From G965276765 sp965276765 (lineage in GTDB: Bacteria > Actinomycetota > Acidimicrobiia > Acidimicrobiales > Palsa-688), in contig OZ255627.1 of NCBI GenBank assembly GCA_965276765.1, positions 4,278,001 through 4,342,000 on the forward strand: 64,000 bases of DNA. The letters are read 5' to 3'. Below the pieces are notes generated by a model. That model made no database searches, was not told where the DNA came from, and saw nothing but the letters and a program-made list of their open reading frames with translations. Of this stretch, positions 16,029-24,690 are shown piece by piece. Position 1 is the first letter of the stretch. The number at the start of each line of letters is the position of its first letter. The position numbers and the translations under genes were made by a program.

Positions 16029-17023
16029 TCATTCGGCCGGGTAGTCGTGGTAGTAGCGACGCCAGATAAGTCGATGCACCGGAACCCGGCGGGGAATGGA
16101 ACGCAGCCCGGGGATGAACGGTACGGCGAGCAGCGTGAGGCTGAGGACGACCATGATCGCCAGTACCAGGACATCGGCATTGCCGGAGGTACTTATCGGT
16201 GCTACCTGGTACCACATGGTGTAGAGCCACAACCATGGCTGCCCCGGCCAGCTGCCGGTCTCGTTCATCACTCCCCACTGCGAGCCTTGCAGGTGCTCGG
16301 CGGTGACGATCTGATTCCAATACGAGCTGTCCTGGGCGGTAGCCGAATCTCCTAGCAAGAGCAGAGAGTCCGTGTAGTCGGAGTTGTAGAAGCCGCCGTG
16401 GCTGGCCAAAGCGCCGTCGAGGGCCCCGGAACGGGTCATGGCGAGCAGCGAGACCATGAGCACCGGTATCGGGCCCATGGTCGGCGACGACAGTTTGGGG
16501 AGGTCGGCGGCGAGAGGGAGCTTGGCGAGCGGCGTGCTATAGGCGGACTCCCAGGCGGCCCGGCGGGCGGGGGTCGCCGTGCTGTATCGGCGGAGGGATG
16601 CGGTCAACGTTGGGGTCGAAGGAAGGGTGTGGAGCGGTCCGATGACGAAGGAGTTGGCGGGGTCGATGGGGATCCGGTCGCCGAACAGCTTCTGGACCGA
16701 GACCGGGCCGAGGGACTGCACAGATCCTGTGCCGTGGTTGTAGGGCGGTCCGTAGCCAGCCGAGGTGCTCGTGGCGTTGAGCTCAGACAGGGCGATGTCG
16801 ACGAAGCCGACCGGTTGAGCTTTGGACCACTCCTGGAGGGTGACGGGGCGCTTATCGGGAGATGAGAACACGACGGCGAGTACCGCGTGAGCAAGGCGAC
16901 GACGACCACGGCAATTGTTGCTTCTTTGACGATGTCGTAGTGGCGCAGCGGTCCCTGCCAGGGTTGGCGTTCCGCCCGCCGGCGCTCGCGACGGCGAAGG
17001 CTGCTCGTCGCGGTGGGGGTCAT
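16029..17023 (-). pseudogene. Membrane partner of cytochrome b, disrupted by one frameshift (or sequence error)
   Basis: The frame starts at ATG 17023, overlapping the cytochrome b stop (ATGA). It reads a basic N-terminus, then Y-D-I-V-K-E-A-T-I-A-V-V-V-V-A-L-L-T, the first membrane helix. Around 16880-16887 the frame changes and resumes as A-V-L-A-V-V-F-S-S-P-D-K-R-P-V-T-L-Q-E-W. About 280 more residues follow, ending in a second helix and the motif P-F-I-P-G-L-R-S-I-P-R-R-V-P-V-H-R-L-I-W, a cytochrome-b C-terminus-like ending. Both halves are otherwise intact. The extracytoplasmic middle has no heme motif. I do not know its family; its position and ending suggest a subunit of a cytochrome bc-type complex. 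Confidence 0.6.
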
Positions 17024-18108
17024 GTCCGAGCTTTCACGGGAGGGAGGGTTCCGACTGCCTCAGTGCTGGGCGCGGTTGTCGCGTCAGTTGCGGCGGTGTC
17101 AGATGCCGGGTCCGCTTCGGTTACACCCAGGTGCTCCGGCCGGGCGTCGATCGGCGGGACCACACCATGGACTCGGACCAATAGGACATGAAGGGCAACG
17201 ATCGCAATGAGGGCAACGGGGAGGAGGGCGATGTGGACCATGAGCGCTTGACCGAAGTTCATGGTGTTGAAGTAGGCGCCGATTCCGCCTGAGTTGAGAC
17301 CGTCCTTGGCCTCGAACGCGATCCACTGCGAGTCGAAGTTGGTCTGGGCCAGGTAGCCGGTGAATGCCTCGAACACGGCGACCAGGAAGCACACTATCCC
17401 GCTCATCCACGTTAGCGAGCGTTCGCCGCGCCAGGCCGCCATCCAGAACTTGGCCCACAGGTGGATGACCATGAATCCCATGAACAGCTCCACGCTCCAC
17501 AAGTGCAGCGAGTTGACGAAATGGCCAACGAAACTGGTGTGCCACCATGCCGGTCCGAAGATGGCGAGGATCACGCCTGATGCCACAACGATTACGAGCG
17601 CACCGACAGTTAAGACGCCGAAGACATACACCCATGAGGCGACGTAGCCCGGCTGGGCGTCTGGGAGGAGCTTGCCGGGCGGGAGGTATCGCAGCCCGAA
17701 CCTTCCCACTCCTCCGGTCCAGGTGCGCTCGGACGGCTCTTGGTTGCGCGAGCGAGGAGCATCGAGGCCATTGACCTGGTCGGGTCGAGGCCGCTCGCCG
17801 AGATTGCTGCCGACTCCCGACACGGCCCGGACCCGGACGAACGGCAGGAGCAAGGCCGCCACGAACAAGGCGACCATGACGACGATGACGACCAGGTTGG
17901 CCAGCGACAGGGCAACGATGCGGCGTTGGGCCCAAGGCCATCGGCAATCCGCTAGCTCGACCGAAGGACCGGGAGGTAGGTGAGACTTGGCGGCGTCACG
18001 GGCGATAACGGATACGTCGTCACCGTATTGTGATGCCGAGGCGGCCGCCGACCTGACGGCGCCGCGGCGACCCGCCAGAGCTGTTCGATCAGATGGCATC
18101 TGCCCCAA
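17020..18108 (-). CDS. Cytochrome b (N-terminal, b6-like) subunit of a bc-type complex
   Basis: The 362-residue product carries the four heme-ligating histidines of cytochrome b: H202 and H216 in one helix (spacing 14) and H292 and H307 in another (spacing 15). The 14/15 spacing is that of cytochrome b6 rather than mitochondrial cytochrome b. An extra N-terminal helix (residues 65-90) and a roughly 65-residue extracytoplasmic loop precede the core. The C-terminal tail after R-V-H-G-V-V-P-P is polar and Ala/Thr-rich. It would pass electrons from quinol toward an acceptor, but no Rieske or cytochrome c gene is in the window. The downstream gene overlaps by four bases. Only 39 bases separate its start from the divergent gene at 18148. 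Confidence 0.85.
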   Translation of the reverse strand: MGQMPSDRTALAGRRGAVRSAAASASQYGDDVSVIARDAAKSHLPPGPSVELADCRWPWAQRRIVALSLANLVVIVVMVALFVAALLLPFVRVRAVSGVGSNLGERPRPDQVNGLDAPRSRNQEPSERTWTGGVGRFGLRYLPPGKLLPDAQPGYVASWVYVFGVLTVGALVIVVASGVILAIFGPAWWHTSFVGHFVNSLHLWSVELFMGFMVIHLWAKFWMAAWRGERSLTWMSGIVCFLVAVFEAFTGYLAQTNFDSQWIAFEAKDGLNSGGIGAYFNTMNFGQALMVHIALLPVALIAIVALHVLLVRVHGVVPPIDARPEHLGVTEADPASDTAATDATTAPSTEAVGTLPPVKART

Positions 18109-18147
18109 CGACGGGCTTACGAGGGGTCCTCAAAGCCGTCACACCCC

Positions 18148-19590
18148 TTGGCTACCGTTCACGGTGTGCTCGGAGACCGATCGACCCCTGACGCGAGACT
18201 CCCCCCCGGGGCTCGGCGCACCGCCAGTGATCTAGCCGCTGTGCTGAGCGAGGAACGCGCGAGACGGGACCAGGTCCTGACGGTTGCGCTGCTCGAGGTG
18301 GCGCAGGGGGACGGTCCTGCGCCGGCACGCTCGGCCGCCGGACGGCTGCTGCACGACGCCGCTCCGTGGGCTCTCGATGTCGGTGCTGCCACCGCAGCCC
18401 TACGCCCGGCGAAGGTCGATGACCGCGGCTGGGAGGTGTTCCGAGCCTGGTCGTCGTGGCAGAGTCCGATCCCGCTGCAGCGGCTGGCCTCCGATATCGG
18501 CGTCTCCGCCCAGCGGGCGGGGCGAATCGCCCACCGGATCGATGAGCTGGTACGGGCCAACCTCCAAACCTCGCCGGCAACCCTCCGGTGGCTCGTCGCC
18601 ACGCTCCAATGTCGGCTCGGCCCTGTCACCTCTGGTTCGTTCGCCCAGGCGGCGGTCGGCCGGCTCGGCGCCGACGCTGCCTCTGGAGATCTCCTTCTGT
18701 GGTTGGCCGGCCCCTATCGCCCGGTTCCTCGCCGTCCCGGTTGGGTTGCCCTCGACCCGGCCACGATCGTGGCCCGGACGACCTCGTGCCTGTCCGCCGA
18801 CGGAGGGGTGCGGCGCCTGCTCGATGTCGACCACGAGCTCGGCGTCGCCGGCGACCAGATGGCTACCTGGCTGCGGACGTTCCAGGTCACGATCGTGCAT
18901 GACCTCGCGGTTTCTCTTGCCGGCCCGCTGGCCGGGGCGATCGAGCGGATCCTCGACGCCCACGGCCGACCGCTACCCATCTCGACCATCGCCACTCTGC
19001 TGGCCGAGGGGTCACGCCCGACGGCGGAGAACTCGGTCGTGAACGCGGTGCGGGCCAAACAGTTCCGGTCCTCGTCGGCGGAAAAGATCGGCCTGCTCGA
19101 CTGGGATGCCGAGCCGGCGGAGCCGGCGACCGCACCGAAGCCCAAGTGGCAAGCCCGGCGGTCGGCGGAGCCGCCCCGGGCTGGTATGGCGAAGTCACCC
19201 GCCCCGAAGGACAAGGATCGCTCCCATCATGTCGGTGAGCGCCTCTGGCTGTGGATGCGCATCGACGATGAGGTCCTGCGCGGGACGGAGGCGGAGGTAC
19301 CCGCGGCGCTGGTCGATGGCCTCGGAGTCACGGCTGGGACCCGCCGCACCTTCTCGAGCCGATACGGCCCGGTCGTGCTCTCCCACGACGGATCCCGGCC
19401 CGTTCGCGGCTCGGTGCGTGCCGTGACCCTCGCCGCCGGGGGTTGCGAGGGCAACACGCTCTTGCTCGGTTTCTCGCCCGGTGGCGAACTAGTGGTCGAG
19501 GTAAGCCGCGTTACCGGCCACACGTCCATGCCGGACCCGGCCGACACAGGACTCCCCCTTTCCCCCCTTCTGACAGGAGCCACCTCATGA
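18148..19590 (+). CDS. Multi-HTH protein, first gene of the ATPase-helicase cluster
   Basis: I do not recognise a named family for this 480-residue protein. Visible parts are a helical N-terminus; a sigma-region-like helix-turn-helix near residues 110-140 (P-L-Q-R-L-A-S-D-I-G-V-S-A-Q-R-A-G-R-I); a HARE-type winged helix near 268-320 (I-L-D-A-H-G-R-P-L-P-I-S-T-I-A-T-L-L, then F-R-S-S-S-A-E-K-I-G-L-L-D-W); a basic Pro/Ala linker near 325-350; and a beta-rich C-terminal domain. This suggests a DNA-binding component, perhaps a regulator or a DNA-recognition subunit. The start is uncertain: ATG 18148, with GTG 18163 as an alternative. The stop overlaps the next gene (ATGA). Confidence 0.75.
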   Translation: MATVHGVLGDRSTPDARLPPGARRTASDLAAVLSEERARRDQVLTVALLEVAQGDGPAPARSAAGRLLHDAAPWALDVGAATAALRPAKVDDRGWEVFRAWSSWQSPIPLQRLASDIGVSAQRAGRIAHRIDELVRANLQTSPATLRWLVATLQCRLGPVTSGSFAQAAVGRLGADAASGDLLLWLAGPYRPVPRRPGWVALDPATIVARTTSCLSADGGVRRLLDVDHELGVAGDQMATWLRTFQVTIVHDLAVSLAGPLAGAIERILDAHGRPLPISTIATLLAEGSRPTAENSVVNAVRAKQFRSSSAEKIGLLDWDAEPAEPATAPKPKWQARRSAEPPRAGMAKSPAPKDKDRSHHVGERLWLWMRIDDEVLRGTEAEVPAALVDGLGVTAGTRRTFSSRYGPVVLSHDGSRPVRGSVRAVTLAAGGCEGNTLLLGFSPGGELVVEVSRVTGHTSMPDPADTGLPLSPLLTGATS

Positions 19591-20375
19591 CTGCCGAAAC
19601 AACCAACCTCGAAGAGGCCCTCCAGATTCTCGAACGCGACGTCGATGGCGCTATCAGGTCGCTCGGCGCGGCGCTCAAGGAGGCCAAGCGGCTGAAGGTG
19701 GCAGCCGCCGCCGGCGAGCTCCGGACGCTCCAGCAGGGCCTCGACGGTGCGGTACGACTGACCGACCAGGCATCGGCCGCGATGGTCGAGATACGAGACG
19801 GATGGTGCTTCGACGTGGGTGGATGGTTCGCGTCGGGCGATTTCACCAAGGAGCTGCTCGCTTCCGCGGCTGATGCCGGCGTGCAGGCCTTCGAGTCCGA
19901 CGATCGAATCCTTTCCTATCCGGTGATAGTGAGCGTGGCGGCGGGCGACACGTCCGTCATGATCGACAAGAGGAGAGAGCGGCGGGTGCGACCTTCGGTG
20001 CTCGTCCGCCAGCTCGAAGCTCTCCAGCAGCGGCCGCCGAAGTTCAAGCCGGAGCCCTACATCGCGAGCCTGGTGGCGGCTTACGACCTGGTGGTCGGGA
20101 CCAAGGGCTTGCGCGCCGGAGCACAGGTGAAGCTCGTGGACGTCCACGGCGTGCTGACACTGCTGCCCGGCGCGGCGCGCGATTACACCCGTCAGGAGTT
20201 CGCCCGCGACCTGTACCTGCTTGACCAGACCGGGATCGTCGAGACCAAGGACGGCCGACGGATGAGCCTGCCTGCCAGCGCCATGACCCGGGGCAGCGGG
20301 GTGCTCACCACAGTGGCCAGATCCGGCCAGACCAAGGTGTATGCCGGGATCTCTTTCGCGGAGCCGGCAGCATGA
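19587..20375 (+). CDS. Coiled-coil protein of the ATPase-helicase cluster, function unknown
   Basis: The product has 262 residues. Residues 5-65 form a heptad-rich helix (L-E-E-A-L-Q-I-L-E-R-D-V-D-G-A-I), the middle is alpha/beta with W-C-F-D-V-G-G-W-F, and the last 80 residues look like a winged helix (A-R-D-Y-T-R-Q-E-F-A-R-D-L-Y-L-L-D-Q-T-G-I-V-E-T-K). There are no catalytic motifs I can name. Its ATG follows ACAGGAGCC, overlaps the previous stop, and its own stop overlaps the next start. Such tight coupling suggests it is a stoichiometric partner of the ATPases, possibly an adaptor. Confidence 0.75.
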   Translation: MTAETTNLEEALQILERDVDGAIRSLGAALKEAKRLKVAAAAGELRTLQQGLDGAVRLTDQASAAMVEIRDGWCFDVGGWFASGDFTKELLASAADAGVQAFESDDRILSYPVIVSVAAGDTSVMIDKRRERRVRPSVLVRQLEALQQRPPKFKPEPYIASLVAAYDLVVGTKGLRAGAQVKLVDVHGVLTLLPGAARDYTRQEFARDLYLLDQTGIVETKDGRRMSLPASAMTRGSGVLTTVARSGQTKVYAGISFAEPAA

Positions 20376-21322
20376 TCGACGTCGACGACTACGTCGGGTT
20401 CCTCGACCGCGAGTATCTGCGCGGTTACGTGGACCGAGGAGGCGCCGCCGTCAAGTTCGCCATGGGCTCCGAGGATTCCAGCGCCGAAGCGTTCATCGAC
20501 AGGTTGTCGAGCGCGGCCCGCTCCGCCGGGTACGTGGTGGCCGGCGTCGACGCCGCCGAGACCAGGGTGCACCTGCTCGAGCAGGTGTTCTTCGAGGTCG
20601 CCCGTCAGGTCGACTGGGAGGCGCTGGCGGCGACCGCCACCCGGACTGCGGTAGCGGCCGCAGGGTACCCGGCCTCTACCGGCGATCTGTCGTTGGACCT
20701 GCTGGCGGCCCATCACCAGGTAGAGCCACGCGAATTGCGGCGCGACATCGACCGCGAGCTGCAGCTACGGGTGCATCGGGATTACGCCATGGTGGCCGAG
20801 TTCCGCACGGCCATGCTCCGACTTTGCCAGGCGCAGCTCCGAGCCGGGCACGTCGCCGAGGCAGAGCACGCCGCCATCTTGGAGTGGCTGCGCGGCGATC
20901 TCCGGCTGATCTCTGCGCTCAAGTCGGCGCTGATCTTCCGCCGGATCGGGCGGCACAATGCCCGGCCGCTGCTGTTCTCTCTCGCCCACTGGTTGTCGGT
21001 CAACGAGCACGCCGGGCTTGTCCTCGTGCTCGACCTGCGGCGGTTGGGTTTCGCTCGCCGCCCGAGCCCCGACGAGCGACATGGGCATTACTACACGAAG
21101 GCGGCGCTCCTCGACGCCTACGAGGTCCTCCGCCAGTTGGTGGACAACACCGACGAGATGGCCAATTGCTTCGTCGCCGTCGTGGCTTCTCAATCGTTCG
21201 TGATCGATGGCGCGCGAGGTGTGGACGCCTACCAGGCCCTGAAGCTGCGGATCTTCGACGAGGTGCGTGACCGGCACAGGGACAACCCCTTCTCGTCCTT
21301 GGTACGGCTGGGGGTGGCATGA
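20372..21322 (+). CDS. BrxD-like (DUF2791-type) ATPase with degenerate P-loop
   Basis: The 316-residue protein starts like BREX BrxD/DUF2791 ATPases: Y-V-G-F-L-D-R-E-Y-L-R-G-Y-V-D-R-G-G-A-A-V-K-F. The expected G-x-x-x-x-G-K-S/T loop is replaced by M-G-S-E-D-S-S-A at residues 31-38, without the Lys. A Walker-B-like strand L-V-L-V-L-D at 216-221 lacks the following Glu. The end, I-F-D-E-V-R-D-R-H-R-D-N-P-F-S-S-L-V-R-L, matches the family's C-terminal signature from memory. It therefore looks like a catalytically inactive paralogue of the next gene. Inference: the two form a mixed ATPase complex in which only one type of subunit hydrolyses ATP. Confidence 0.75.
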   Translation: MIDVDDYVGFLDREYLRGYVDRGGAAVKFAMGSEDSSAEAFIDRLSSAARSAGYVVAGVDAAETRVHLLEQVFFEVARQVDWEALAATATRTAVAAAGYPASTGDLSLDLLAAHHQVEPRELRRDIDRELQLRVHRDYAMVAEFRTAMLRLCQAQLRAGHVAEAEHAAILEWLRGDLRLISALKSALIFRRIGRHNARPLLFSLAHWLSVNEHAGLVLVLDLRRLGFARRPSPDERHGHYYTKAALLDAYEVLRQLVDNTDEMANCFVAVVASQSFVIDGARGVDAYQALKLRIFDEVRDRHRDNPFSSLVRLGVA

Positions 21323-22620
21323 TTCCCGCCGGCCCTGAGGGAGGCGAGCGTCGGGACCGTTCGATGCAGCGGCGGCGGGCCGTCGAGGCGTTGCGGGCCG
21401 GCGTTCCCAACCGCGATGCGGTCATGGTGCTCGGCTCGATGCAACAAGGTGTCGAAGACCGTTTCAGCCAGCTGCTCGCGGCCGTCGATGGCATACCGGA
21501 TGGACCCGCCGGAGGCATGCTCATCGGCGGGGGGTTCGGCGCCGGCAAGAGCCATGTTCTCGAGCACCTATCCCATGTGGCCTTGTCGGAGGGCTTCGTG
21601 GTGTCGAAGGTGGTCATCTCCAAGGAGACTCCACTGCATGACCCGACGAAGCTGTATCGAGCTGCAATCGAGCTGGCCAAGGTGCCCGGTCGGCCCGGCT
21701 CGGCTATCGACGAGATCGCCGACTCCCTCCGGGTCGATTCGTCCGCCTACGCCGAGCTGTACCGCTGGGCCCATCAGGAGGACGCTCCGGTCGACAGTCG
21801 CTTCGCAGCCACTCTCTTCCTCCACGAATATGCCCGCGGCGACGAGGAGTTCGCCGATCGGATCGTGCAGTTTTGGGCCGGCGACCCGCTCCCGGTGGCG
21901 GATCTACGCCGTCGTCTCAAGGAGGCAGGAGCTGCCGCAACCTACCGCTTGGGGAAGGTCAGCGAGCGGGACCTTTCGCTGCAGCGTTTCCGGTTCCTGA
22001 GTCGCCTCATGCGAGCTGCCAGCCACCGCGGCTGGGTGCTCCTGCTCGACGAGGTCGAGCTCATCGGGCGTTACTCGGCGCTCCAGCGAGCCAAGTCCTA
22101 CGCCGAGGTGGCCCGCTGGGTGCGCGGCGACCGAGACGACCCAGGCGCCCGCCTAGGCGCGGTCCTCGCGACCGTCGACGACTTCGAGGGTCAGGTGCTT
22201 GTCGGCAAGAACGACGTCGAGCTGATCCCTAAGCGGCTCCGGGCCAAGGGCACCACCGAGGATGAGCTACTCGCCGGCCTGGCCGAAGCTGGGATGCGGA
22301 TCATCGAACGAGACCAGGTCCAGCTGCAACCGCCCGGCCGCGAGGAGCTCGACCGCATCTACGCGCAGCTACGCCAGATCCACGCCGAGGCCTACTGTTG
22401 GGATCCTCCCGACGTCGTCGGCCTCGAGCGTCTGCCGTCCAACCGTATGCGCCAGTACGTCCGGGCGTGGATCAACGAGTGGGATCTGCGCCGCCTCGAT
22501 CCTGCCTACCAGCCGGATATGACCGCAGGAGAGCTCGTGGTGGATCTGAGCGAGGACGCGGACCGCGAGCCGCCGGGTGAAGACGCCGTCACCGAGCGAC
22601 CGCCGGGCGACACCGGCTGA
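21319..22620 (+). CDS. BrxD-like (DUF2791-type) ATPase, intact Walker motifs
   Basis: The 433-residue product has Walker A G-G-F-G-A-G-K-S at 71-78 and Walker B L-L-L-D-E-V-E at 241-247, followed by L-I-G-R-Y-S. The segment after Walker A (V-V-S-K-V-V-I-S-K-E-T-P-L-H-D-P-T-K-L-Y) is characteristic of the ATP-binding protein BrxD of type 2-like BREX phage defence systems and its relatives. The length is close to BrxD. In BREX it occurs with a methylase, PglZ and a helicase; neither methylase nor PglZ is present here. The last 30 residues are acidic and probably disordered. Gene order and overlaps put it in one complex with its neighbours. Confidence 0.85.
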   Translation: MIPAGPEGGERRDRSMQRRRAVEALRAGVPNRDAVMVLGSMQQGVEDRFSQLLAAVDGIPDGPAGGMLIGGGFGAGKSHVLEHLSHVALSEGFVVSKVVISKETPLHDPTKLYRAAIELAKVPGRPGSAIDEIADSLRVDSSAYAELYRWAHQEDAPVDSRFAATLFLHEYARGDEEFADRIVQFWAGDPLPVADLRRRLKEAGAAATYRLGKVSERDLSLQRFRFLSRLMRAASHRGWVLLLDEVELIGRYSALQRAKSYAEVARWVRGDRDDPGARLGAVLATVDDFEGQVLVGKNDVELIPKRLRAKGTTEDELLAGLAEAGMRIIERDQVQLQPPGREELDRIYAQLRQIHAEAYCWDPPDVVGLERLPSNRMRQYVRAWINEWDLRRLDPAYQPDMTAGELVVDLSEDADREPPGEDAVTERPPGDTG

Positions 22621-22623
22621 CGC

Positions 22624-24204
22624 GTGCTTGCCGACGACCTGGCCGCGGTGCTCGCCGGCCTTCCCGGTCTCACCGCGGCCGAGCTCGCCCGACTCGTGGG
22701 CGGGGTGTCGGAGCGGGCGGTCTCGTTTGCCCTGTTCGCCGACCACGACAGCTTCCGTTGCGCCAACGGCCGGCCCCTTCGCTGGCATGCCGCGTCGATG
22801 CCGTCGTACCGACCGAGCCTCGCACCCGTCCCCACCGATTCGTCAATCGTGTCACCCACCGGGCCGGCGCTCTACGCGTGGCAGACCGAGGCGCTGGGGG
22901 CGTGGAGCCGCGCCGGGCGGAGGGGCGTCGTCGAGGCGGTGACCGGAACGGGCAAGACCATGGTTGGCATGGCCGCCGCCCTGGAAGAGATCCAACGCCG
23001 GGGCCAGGTCCTCGTGCTCGTCCCCACCATCGAGCTGGCCCACCAGTGGATCGCCGAGCTGGCCGGCATCCTGCGGGGGGCGGCTCGCATCGGCCTGCTC
23101 GGGGCGGGACAGGCCGCCACCCTGGCCACCCACGACGTGTTGGTAGCCGTCGTGAACAGCGCTCGTGCCCTGGACGTTCGCCCGATTCGCCAGGGCGGGT
23201 TGCTCGTTGCCGACGAGTGTCACCGCTACGGGACCTCGGTCAACCGCCTGGCCCTCGACGGCCGGTTCCGCCGTCGGTTGGGCCTGAGCGCCACCTACGC
23301 CCGCGACGACGAAGGGAACGCCGATTGGCTCGACCCGTACTTCGGTGGTACCTGCTTCAGGCTCGGTTACCGCCGGGCCGTGGACGAGACGATCACTGCT
23401 CGCTTCACGGTAACGCTGCTCGGCGTGCGCTTCTCCCCGGTCGAGCAAGCTCGGTATTCCGAGCTGACGGAATCGATGAGATCGTTGCATGCTCGTCTCG
23501 TCGGCCGTCACGGGGTACCCGCCGACCCGTTCGACGCCTTCCTGCGAGCCGTCGGCGTCATGGCCGAAGGTGATGGTGACGGCGCCGGGGTGGCCCGTTC
23601 GTGGCGTCAGACGATGCTCGAGCGGCGCCGGCTGCTAGCGGAGACCCCGGCCAAGGACGCCGCCGTCGCTGCGCTTGCACCTGCGGTCGCCGACGCCGAT
23701 CGGGCCATCGTCTTCACCCAGAGCATTGCCACGAGCGAGCGCGCCTGCCGGATCCTCGGGGCCGCCGGCCTGCGAGCCGGGGTCGTGCATTCTGCCCTCG
23801 GCCGGGAGGTACGCCGGGACGTGCTCGGGCGCTTCGGATCGGGGGACCTCGAGGTGCTGGCCGCCCCGCGGGTACTCGACGAGGGGATCGACGTACCCGC
23901 CGCCGACCTGGCGATAATCGCCGGGGCCAGCCGATCCCGTCGCCAGATGATCCAACGCATGGGCAGGATCCTGCGCCGTAAACCCGACGGGCGCCGAGCC
24001 CGCTTTGCCGTCCTGTTCGTGCAGGGAACCGTCGAGGACCCTGCTTACGGCGCCCATGACGTGTTCCTCGAGGAGGTGACGGGCGTCGCCGACCGAGTTT
24101 CTTGCTTCCCAGCCGAAGCTCTGGCCGAAGGCTCCGCGGCGAGGACGGTCAGCGCGGTGCGAGAGACGCTGCTGCCGTCGTGGGAAGAGGATCCGGCGCG
24201 ATGA
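22624..24204 (+). CDS. Superfamily 2 DNA helicase, XPB/RecG-like DEAD/DEAH type
   Basis: The 526-residue protein starts with a winged-helix-like domain (residues 1-60: G-L-T-A-A-E-L-A-R-L-V-G-G-V-S-E-R-A-V). The helicase core follows: Q-like motif L-Y-A-W-Q at 83-87, motif I T-G-T-G-K-T at 107-112, motif II D-E-C-H at 197-200, motif III L-S-A-T, and motif VI Q-R-M-G-R-I-L-R-R. D-E-C-H plus the C-terminal V-L-D-E-G-I-D-V-P resembles XPB/Rad25 and type III restriction helicases. It starts at GTG 22624, three bases after the previous stop. It is the likely DNA translocase of the cluster. No nuclease domain is seen. Confidence 0.88.
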   Translation: MLADDLAAVLAGLPGLTAAELARLVGGVSERAVSFALFADHDSFRCANGRPLRWHAASMPSYRPSLAPVPTDSSIVSPTGPALYAWQTEALGAWSRAGRRGVVEAVTGTGKTMVGMAAALEEIQRRGQVLVLVPTIELAHQWIAELAGILRGAARIGLLGAGQAATLATHDVLVAVVNSARALDVRPIRQGGLLVADECHRYGTSVNRLALDGRFRRRLGLSATYARDDEGNADWLDPYFGGTCFRLGYRRAVDETITARFTVTLLGVRFSPVEQARYSELTESMRSLHARLVGRHGVPADPFDAFLRAVGVMAEGDGDGAGVARSWRQTMLERRRLLAETPAKDAAVAALAPAVADADRAIVFTQSIATSERACRILGAAGLRAGVVHSALGREVRRDVLGRFGSGDLEVLAAPRVLDEGIDVPAADLAIIAGASRSRRQMIQRMGRILRRKPDGRRARFAVLFVQGTVEDPAYGAHDVFLEEVTGVADRVSCFPAEALAEGSAARTVSAVRETLLPSWEEDPAR

Positions 24205-24276
24205 CGCCGAGCTAGGCCGATGAGAGCAGCCTCGTGGCCTGAGGTTGGCGCACACGGCCCCTGTGTCGACCGGCCG

Positions 24277-24690
24277 TCAGACGGCGACGACATCGACGAG
24301 TCCCAGCAGACTTTGAAAGTCTTCGGGGTTGCGTGTGTAGACCGGTAAGTCTGCGGCACAGGCGGTCGCGGCAATCAGGAGATCCAGTGCCCGCACCCCA
24401 CGGGCCTTACGTCCGCTCGCGACTTCCGTGGCGTAGATCCGACCGTAGGCGCGAGCCGCCTCGCCGTCGAAGGGAAGGGGGTCGAAGGCCGCCTCAGCCC
24501 GTTGCAATCGGTCCTGTCGGCGCGCCCGCTCTTCGGCGTCGCCGGTCGCATGAGGGCCGGCGGCGAGCTCTGCCATAGTGATCGCGCTGACGGCAAGCTC
24601 GATCGGCAGCTGTCGGGCATCGAGCTGTTCGAGGTCGATGACCACCGAGGTGTCGATGACACCACGGTCGGCGCGCCGCGGATCAGCCAC
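24277..24690 (-). CDS. VapC-type PIN-domain toxin
   Basis: The 137-residue PIN protein has the four acidic positions of VapC RNases: V-I-D-T-S-V-V-I-D at residues 11-19, T-M-A-E-L-A-A-G, R-A-L-D-L-L-I-A-A-T-A and T-R-N-P-E-D-F. It starts at GTG 24690, which overlaps the end of the antitoxin gene by eight bases; the longer in-frame extension upstream belongs to the antitoxin coding region read in another frame. VapC toxins cleave tRNA or rRNA when the antitoxin is degraded. It converges on the helicase gene, 72 bases away. Confidence 0.9.
   Translation of the reverse strand: MADPRRADRGVIDTSVVIDLEQLDARQLPIELAVSAITMAELAAGPHATGDAEERARRQDRLQRAEAAFDPLPFDGEAARAYGRIYATEVASGRKARGVRALDLLIAATACAADLPVYTRNPEDFQSLLGLVDVVAV

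Noticed and set aside
21319..22620. Canonical BREX system
   Set aside because: Only the BrxD-like ATPase(s) and a helicase are shared; there is no PglX methylase, PglZ or BrxC-sized ATPase nearby.
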